Below are positions 18,001 through 20,306 of a DNA stretch of 20,306 nt, piece by piece. Within the stretch, counting starts at the first letter, position 1. Each line of letters opens with the position of its first letter. The translations under genes were made by a program, and so were the position numbers. The stretch comes from Dehalococcoidales bacterium. GTDB taxonomy: Bacteria; Chloroflexota; Dehalococcoidia; Dehalococcoidales; UBA5760. The notes beneath the pieces are model-generated. The model was given only the letters and a program-made list of their open reading frames with translations, did no database searches and was not told the origin of the DNA. The stretch covers positions 1 to 20,306 of the forward strand of contig JAQTTS010000009.1 of assembly GCA_028710655.1 (NCBI GenBank), read 5' to 3'.

Positions 18001-20306
18001 GCTCAGCGGAGCGGTGAGCATAGAATTAAGGAATATCAAGAACCCGTCCTACGTGCAGACTACCGACACATTTGTCATAACCACCCAGCTTTCCAACCAT
18101 GATCCTATAGACGTTGGCAATGCCCCGGCGATAACCACTACTGCGGGTACCCTGACGGATACGAGCATAGTTCCTTCCACTACCGTGGTTGCCGAAAGCA
18201 CTTCATATACATTGAACTTTACCGCCGACCATGATATTGAGGCAAACGGAATGGTGGAAATTACCTTAGATTCCGATTGCGATATAAGCCTGGTTTTCCC
18301 GTCCGATGTCAGCGGCAATGACGGATCTACAGTTGCGGTTAATGGCACTAAATTGATTATTACCCTTGGGGAGGCCGTGGCTTCCGGTTCCGAAGAGTCC
18401 CTGGTTATTTCGCATGTCACCAATCCTTCTTATGTTAAAGAAACCAGCACGTTCTTCGTGCAGACCAAGAATGCCTCCGGCGGTGTTTTGGATGAGGTTA
18501 CCGCGGCAAGCTTTACTACGACTACGGGGGCTTTGGGAGGAGCTTCGATTACGCCTGCTTCCCTGGTATCCGGAGATACCACATCATACGCCTTCCAGTT
18601 CACTCCCGCGCACGCGGTACCGGTCAACGGTTACCTGAGGATAGATTTTGATTCCGGTTATAATCTTACCGATCCTGGCGCGGTAGTCATGAGCAGTACC
18701 ACTGCCTGCGATATTACCTTGCGAGGTACGGGGTATTTGTTGATCAAATTCTCCACTTCCGGGTTGAACGTGGGAGTTGAGCAGACCATAGAGATAGCCA
18801 ATGTAGTTAATCCTCCTAATGTAAAGGATTTGTCTTTTACGTTTACTACAAAGAATGCTTCTTTATATGATATAGATACTGTCGATGTATCCGGGATCAG
18901 TACTACTGCCGGCAGCCTGAGTTCTGCATCTCTGTCCGCCGCCACATATGTCGTGTCCGAATATACCTCCTATACCGTTGCCTTTACTACAGCCAACCCT
19001 ATACCTTCCGGAGGGAAGGTGGAGATAGAGTTTGATTCCGATTACAACCTGTCTTCCGTAGAAGAAAGCGGCGTAAGCGGTAATGCCGGCTCTACCGTAT
19101 CGGCAAGCGAGAACAATCTTATCGTGACCATCGGCACGGCGGTCGCCAAGAATACGGCAGTTTCCTTGTCTATAGCCAATATCAGGAACCCGGTGTATGT
19201 CCAGAATACGGACTCTTTCTTGATCCAGAGCAAGACCGCCGAAGGAGCGATCATAGATACGGCGACTACATCTTCCCTGGGCATAGTTACCGGGGCTTTA
19301 AGCAGTCTCTCGGTGAGCGCGGTTTCCGGCAAGATATCCGCTGTTACTTCATATACATTTAATTTTACCGTGCAGCATGCGGTTCCCGCGGACGGCTTTA
19401 TCAGGATTCAGTTCGACTCTAATTATTCCCTGGGCAGCGCTTATCTGGATACAGCCAGTTTCTACAGTCTGCAGAAAGGCACAGATTATCTTAAGTTCAA
19501 GACAGTAGCGGCGATAAACGCCGGGCAGGCGGTAAGCATCCCGATCAGCATGATAGCCAATCCGTCATATGTTTATACTGTAGATGATTTCCAGATAAAG
19601 ACTTTGACCGCCGTTACAGAAACCCAACAGGTAATGGATTCCGGTTCGGTCGGCGGGGTTACTCTTACCGCAGGCAGCTTATCCAGTCTTTCCGTTACTC
19701 CTGTTTCCACGGAAGTCAGCGCGGTGACCAGCTATGTCTTTGCGTTCAAGACCGAAAACAGCATCGCCGCCAGCACCGGGAAGGTAGTAATTTCCATGGA
19801 TGAAGATTATGATCTTACTTCCGTGCAGTCCGGGGATGTTTCCGGTAATTCCGGCTCTACCGTATCGGCAAGCGGTAACAATCTTACGGTAACTTTGGGC
19901 ACGGCCGTGGGTTCATCTTCCAATGTCTCCCTGACCATTGCCAATATAAAGAATCCGTCTTATGTGCAGACTGCCGATAATGTGATGATTACCAGTAAAG
20001 TGAGAATAGGGGAAGTGGATTACGATAAGGATAGCGGCACTCTTGGTACGGGTACGGGGATAACCGCCGGAAGCCTGTCGAATATGTCGATATCCGCGAC
20101 TTCCCAAGTGGCAGGCGAGGCTTCTACTTATACTCTGGGTTTTACTCCTTCGCACGCAGTATCTGCGGGAGGGTTTATCTATCTCTCATTTGAGTCCGGG
20201 TACGATATTTCCGGCGCCTATCTTACCGGTTCGACAGGATCGGGTGAGTATGCGGTTTCTTCGCTTACCTCTACTACGGTTACGCTTAACGTTACTGCGG
20301 ATATAA
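1..20306 (+). CDS. Giant multidomain beta-rich protein, partial at both ends (likely surface or secreted adhesin)
   Basis: One frame with codons starting at base 2 stays open to base 20305: 6,768 codons, no stop, no frame change. Base 1 ends a preceding codon and base 20306 begins the next. In order the product shows kelch-like blades, unassigned beta domains, DUF2341 and LamG domains, eleven SPNGGE Ig-like domains and twenty copies of an unrecognised domain rich in Thr, Ser and Asp. Cysteine is scarce, especially in the last third. No catalytic motif or long hydrophobic segment was noticed, but signal peptide and anchor would lie outside the window. Families of this kind are mostly extracellular and bind glycans or proteins, so a cell-surface or secreted adhesin is inferred. 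There is no alternative gene model, since any split would need a stop and none exists. The start cannot be placed. Confidence 0.95.
47..235 (+). repeat. Small GTDG..Y.C module, copy 1, inserted in a kelch blade
   Basis: The module reads W....Y..GD.V.GTDG..YRCI..H......PITG....TYW, ending with VAWQNSTSY. The W/Y/G/Y/H spacing resembles the chitin-binding CBM5/12 type and repeats in phage tail proteins, but this assignment is inference. It sits between a kelch Trp (codon 14, followed by RRLNPYETQ) and the rest of that blade. The 6-base word GCCTGG lies at 44-49 and 212-217, exactly 168 bp apart and in frame. Removing one interval makes the blade 141 bp long, in line with its neighbours. Confidence 0.7.
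524..697 (+). repeat. Small GTDG..Y.C module, copy 2 (first of a tandem pair)
   Basis: The core reads VLGTDGNGYVCKKRH, then KPITGSDW and KYWESNGSTT, then the closing W....Y. It is more diverged than the other copies: two lysines follow the Cys, and TTDC stands where others have TTG.G. It follows the kelch Trp at 461 and abuts copy 3 with the closing Trp (677) shared or adjacent. Together the pair adds about 380 bp to a blade that would otherwise be about 150 bp. Confidence 0.65.
698..895 (+). repeat. Small GTDG..Y.C module, copy 3 (second of a tandem pair)
   Basis: The core reads IVVGTDGNDYRCIKNH, then CPITGTTSTWQTYW, then STTG-like GTTGQG and the closing WASGTMYNS. It directly follows copy 2 inside one kelch blade whose Trp landmarks are at 461 and 989. 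It fits the module consensus better than copy 2, apart from a short insertion before the W.TYW motif. Confidence 0.7.
1584..1773 (+). repeat. Small G[TS]DG..Y.C module, copy 4, splitting a kelch motif, with 7-bp direct repeats
   Basis: The core reads IVGSDGADYDCILSH, then YPTTGENWTTYWQ and WLDGTSYY. It breaks the kelch motif VFDTNA / NRWVGL. The word ACGCCAA lies at 1584-1590 and 1767-1773, 183 bp (61 codons) apart and in the same phase. Deleting one interval joins the halves as FDTNANRW, a normal kelch blade end, and brings the Trp spacing 1445-1778 down from 333 to 150 bp. This is the clearest insertion boundary in the window. Whether the short repeats are a target-site duplication or chance microhomology cannot be told from one copy. 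Confidence 0.75.
3383..3670 (+). other. Unassigned beta-sandwich-like domain
   Basis: After the last kelch blade the protein reads ISDIKAVGAHSGWGNVNW, then AAQLSFRSGNESDLSDAL, then VYVQYKIGFST and PKISNVSIGY. The last segment (QYK...L.T.....P.ISNV.I.Y) recurs near 7445-7530, where it precedes the SPNGGE array, so this looks like a reusable beta domain placed at borders between domain classes. I do not recognise the family. Confidence 0.5.
3671..3943 (+). other. Unassigned linker or small beta domain before DUF2341
   Basis: This stretch contains SSPINTSFATNRLVKFEW and a VRFKIRTG segment that resembles the LSFRSG strand of the preceding domain, then ends in YKKLADFAYS, where the first DUF2341 domain begins. 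It may be an Ig-like domain or the second half of a two-part unit. No family is assigned. Confidence 0.35.
3944..4258 (+). other. DUF2341 domain 1
   Basis: Features typical of DUF2341 (PF10102) appear in order: a first strand AYSQALYVDN, then HFWDNVKSDGSDIRFHD, then YYLVSFDKEDKEAEI, LPSVDANSIKSFYMVYG and a final STDALSASDD. The usual YYGN near the end is VYGS here. The domain is associated with surface proteins and is followed at once by a LamG domain, a pairing repeated at 9902-10864. Its biochemical role is not established. Confidence 0.75.
4268..4906 (+). other. LamG / concanavalin A-like domain 1
   Basis: The domain starts VVGYWRFNEGAGLIAYDSSG and continues with YGSCIYFDGVDDYVRAS, then TMSFWG, VWRHYVVVEDS and a closing KLDEVILYDRALTGQEVRM. 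These are the hallmark strands of the Laminin_G_3 jelly-roll family: a WRFNE opening, a FDGVDDYV centre and a DEV.LYDRAL end. The length of about 213 residues is normal. LamG domains usually bind carbohydrate or protein. The Gly-Asn-rich YDSSGYGNSG loop is also typical. Confidence 0.88.
4985..5293 (+). other. DUF2341 domain 2
   Basis: This is the cleanest DUF2341 copy: WQKKIAVPVVNSGG opens, HEFWEHVKSDGSDIRAVD follows, then LSYYIPEWDYENKKGFML, VKVPSLAAGGSKTIYLYYGN and a closing ASAVSAADSS. From the first Trp (4985) to the FW Trp (5078) is 32 residues. It serves as the uninterrupted reference for the split third copy. Confidence 0.85.
5357..5836 (+). other. DUF2341 domain 3, split by a small GTDG module
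   Basis: The first strand WLYKMPLMLKND is separated from the rest (VVRVDAEDGWDQFW, NVNSDGSDVRIVAS, MTYFIDFFDSDSKQGSF, YWLYYGKSDA) by copy 5 of the small module. Without the 168 bp between the two GGTGGT words the distance from the first Trp to the FW Trp is 35 residues, against 32 and 36 in domains 2 and 4. The insertion lies in the loop between the first two strands, so both folds could form. Confidence 0.8.
5414..5592 (+). repeat. Small GTNG..Y.C module, copy 5, inside DUF2341 domain 3, with 6-bp direct repeats
   Basis: The core reads VVGTNGTDYKCIKGH, then RPVTGANWATYWQSNSTTG and WVTGTTYNSS. The word GGTGGT lies at 5419-5424 and 5587-5592, 168 bp (56 codons) apart in the same phase. The 168 bp offset equals that of copy 1. 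Removal joins GLVV to RVDAEDGW and rebuilds the host domain. The N-terminal W..Y segment present in copies 1 and 3 is absent here, so the inserted unit begins at the VVG strand. Confidence 0.75.
5909..6241 (+). other. DUF2341 domain 4
   Basis: The sequence runs WQYKMDITVNNVSTNPTG, then TNFWSNVRSDGGDIRFYD, LYYDIDYFDYDKKTASID and AVSLYYGNALNITTSND, which is the family order. It is uninterrupted and of normal length. The domain that follows is concanavalin-like, but it lacks the clear LamG markers that follow domains 1 and 5. Confidence 0.83.
6242..6790 (+). other. Concanavalin-like domain, unassigned
   Basis: This region has the alternating strands of a jelly-roll: GYVTLWNNADAWDSYLRW, FQASIYPSYNDRVMIGW, CIYFNNGAMYIYEDG, then AWYDVKIELKATGARYYYK and WILLYDSS. 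The pattern of W.DV.I.L...G...YYK followed by a short display strand is common in LamG-like lectin folds that follow DUF2341. It could be a diverged LamG relative. No specific family is assigned. Confidence 0.5.
6791..7537 (+). other. Unassigned beta region holding the sixth small module
   Basis: The region starts TYDVSVDLSQVINGQDN and contains two similar strand pairs, LSFRTYLHSND..TPELNNIAVAL and VQYKAILYSDG..TPVVSNITLTY, like those in the domain at 3383-3670. Copy 6 of the small module (7022-7186) lies before them. It ends at the first SPNGGE domain. No family is recognised. Confidence 0.4.
7022..7186 (+). repeat. Small GTDG..Y.C module, copy 6
   Basis: The core reads VVGTDGKDYKCILSH, then KPITGALYETYWQ, DNSTTGTGSTW and TSGASYNS. 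It is flanked by WYWYNSTAIS and IPIGWNLSTAG, apparently inside another beta region. Only a weak 5-base word, TATAA (7004-7008 and 7178-7182, 174 bp apart and in phase), flanks it, and that word falls in the module's own Tyr-Asn consensus, so the boundary is not defined. Confidence 0.7.
9902..10213 (+). other. DUF2341 domain 5 (inside SPNGGE domain 8)
   Basis: It opens TYARPVTIDNTSS and continues with YQVEFTLDTSALV, RSDGYDIMFADEDE, KIWVKAPQIPAGEVKKIYMY and YYGNPSSLIHQSF. The D.RF..E and YYGN markers of DUF2341 are present as DIMFADED and YYGN. It leads directly into a LamG domain, as domain 1 does at 3944-4906, so the pair may move as a cassette. Confidence 0.82.
10235..10864 (+). other. LamG / concanavalin A-like domain 2
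   Basis: Hallmark strands appear in order: AGYWHFDDASGSVASDASG opens, CLVFDGSSYAGYGD and ISVEAWVYPTDVSSDGYI follow, then YHVVGVYNGTDESVKLYVDG and the closing GRIDEVAVHNRVLSLDEI. Length (about 210 residues) and motifs are those of Laminin_G_3. It is a closer match to the family consensus than the first LamG domain (AWVYP, VYVDG-like LYVDG, IDEV). Confidence 0.9.
12680..14206 (+). repeat. Four-domain super-repeat 1 (R3-R6: A1-B1-A2-B2)
   Basis: R3 is type A1 (FTTDHAL, EGNSGSAL), R4 is B1 (FTPVHNV..GG, YTIN..GSNYVLLNL, QTVTFSVS), R5 is A2 (YVATETNSYS, FTTVNSL, SGNSGAT), R6 is B2 (TNEVSE, FTLAHQL..GGY, LSK....VIYLQR, TTQLSNN). The next unit begins 1,527 bp downstream. R1 and R2, which precede it, are both A-like and stand outside the pattern. 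Confidence 0.7.
14354..15256 (+). other. LVIVD-type beta-propeller, six repeats, inserted in R7
   Basis: Six repeats of about 50 residues read VYVSGNYAYV.SS.DSSL.I.DISDP..PVLKSE......GF..LSGA, the LVIVD pattern (PF08309). The signature D[IM][SA][DN]P.[SDN]P is in all six: ADPSSP, SDPLSP, SNPVSP, SNPLSP, SDPTDP, SDPANP. The first blade enters at SGHYACVV and lacks its outer strand; a matching strand, AVFIYGD, appears after the sixth, as expected for circular closure of a propeller. The whole 301-residue block lies between FDSDYQFK and AVSGNTGATV of array copy R7, with the frame kept. Such repeats occur in secreted and surface proteins, with likely binding roles. Confidence 0.85.
14879..15156 (+). 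repeat. Two 128-bp identical tandem copies, period 150 bp
   Basis: Bases 14879-15006 and 15029-15156 are identical, base for base, in my comparison. The offset of 150 bp equals one 50-residue LVIVD blade, so the duplication adds exactly one blade (the junction of blades 4/5 to 5/6). The adjacent sequence diverges at once on both sides, and the other blades are much less alike in DNA. This points to a recent duplication or gene conversion. Confidence 0.92.
16649..18142 (+). repeat. Four-domain super-repeat 3 (R11-R14)
   Basis: R11 is A1 (FTTDHAI, VSGNSGATV), R12 is B1 (FTYAHNVPQDGYLRI, GTNYVVLKLL, QSVTFSIT), R13 is A2 (YVATETASYT, FTNFNAI, VSGNSGSTV), R14 is B2 (HTEVSY, FTVGHNVPVGGFVKI, ISKESNYILLQR, TTQLSNH). 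The 15-base word ACCCAGCTTTCCAAC in R14 (18083-18097) also occurs at the same place in R6 (14147-14161), eight domains earlier. Confidence 0.72.
18143..19669 (+). repeat. Four-domain super-repeat 4 (R15-R18)
   Basis: R15 is A1 (FTADHDI, VSGNDGSTV), R16 is B1 (FTPAHAVPVNGYLRI, GTGYLLIKF, DLSFTFTT), R17 is A2 (YVVSEYTSYT, FTTANPI, VSGNAGSTV), R18 is B2 (FTVQHAVPADGFIRI, LQKGTDYLKFK). Its length of 1,527 bp equals that of super-repeat 1. R16 and R18 are the most diverged B copies. Confidence 0.68.
19670..20306 (+). repeat. Four-domain super-repeat 5, partial (R19 and part of R20)
   Basis: R19 is in the A1 position and keeps VSGNSGSTV, but has KTENSI in place of FTTDHA. R20 shows a B-type opening (FTPSHAVSAGGFIYL), like B1. 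The window ends inside R20, so the expected A2 and B2 domains would follow outside. Confidence 0.6.

Larger units (their letters stand above)
11936..20306 (+). repeat. Tandem array of 20 copies (R1-R20) of an unrecognised domain of about 125 residues
   Basis: Each copy has the order AG.LT.LSV....VS...SYTF.FTT.H, then G.V.I.FDSDYDLS, then a variable middle, then VTLG.A......L.I.NIKNPSYVQT..F.I.TK and a linker ..DQGSA.GVT.TAG. Starts: 11936, 12302, 12680, 13061, 13442, 13817, 14207, 15479, 15872, 16283, 16649, 17030, 17405, 17780, 18143, 18524, 18908, 19289, 19670, 20066 (R20 cut by the window end). Copies are 121-137 residues; R7 is 424 because it carries a propeller. The strand-like periodicity suggests an Ig- or cohesin-like beta sandwich. 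I do not recognise the family. FD.DY is kept in most copies (LDSDC, MDEDY and FESGY in R15, R19 and R20), which could be a metal site, as inference. The array probably continues past the window. Confidence 0.88.

Noticed and set aside
11936..20306. Regular repeats that might suggest a CRISPR or satellite array
   Set aside because: The units are about 375 bp of diverged coding DNA with conserved protein pattern, not short identical repeats with spacers.
1..20306. Possibility that the window is non-coding or a decayed gene
   Set aside because: No stop or frame change in 6,768 codons, silent-site divergence with protein conservation between repeats, and recognisable domains throughout all argue for an intact gene under selection.

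Overview
The whole window is the inside of one protein-coding gene on the + strand. One reading frame (codons starting at bases 2, 5, 8 ...) was read by eye across all 20,306 bases. It has no stop codon and no frame change for 6,768 codons, and it runs off both ends. No gene start, ribosome binding site, promoter, terminator, intergenic gap, RNA gene, CRISPR array or transposase gene is visible. The open frames on the other strand and in the other + frames are shadows of this gene. The protein is therefore at least 6,768 residues long, roughly 0.7 MDa, and its true start, signal peptide and anchor lie outside the window.

The organism is not named by the sequence. Base composition near 50% GC, frequent AGG (Arg) and ATA (Ile) codons, and a giant protein mixing kelch-like blades, DUF2341, LamG and 'SPNGGE' Ig-like domains would fit an environmental bacterium. 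Omnitrophota is my best guess because giant genes are known there, but this is inference.

Layout (bases): 2-3355, about 17 kelch-like beta-propeller blades; 3383-3943, unassigned beta-rich domains; 3944-6241, four DUF2341 domains with a LamG domain after the first; 6242-7537, a concanavalin-like stretch and another unassigned beta region; 7538-11935, eleven Ig-like domains of the SPNGGE (Kre9/KNH-like, PF10342-like) type, the eighth split by a DUF2341-LamG cassette; 11936 to the end, twenty copies (R1-R20) of a domain of about 125 residues that I do not recognise, the seventh split by an LVIVD-type propeller. A small module with a G[TS][DN]G..Y.C...H core occurs six times in the first 7.2 kb, mostly inside other domains.

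The most notable points are these. (1) The architecture is nested: three different kinds of domain sit in frame inside other domains. (2) Three of the small-module insertions are bounded by 6-7 bp direct repeats whose in-frame removal (168, 183 and 168 bp) restores a normal host domain. (3) The C-terminal array is ordered as a four-domain super-repeat, A1-B1-A2-B2, of about 1.5 kb. No enzyme signature was seen. All recognised parts are binding or structural beta folds, so a role as a very large surface or secreted adhesin or glycan-binding protein is the most likely reading, as inference.
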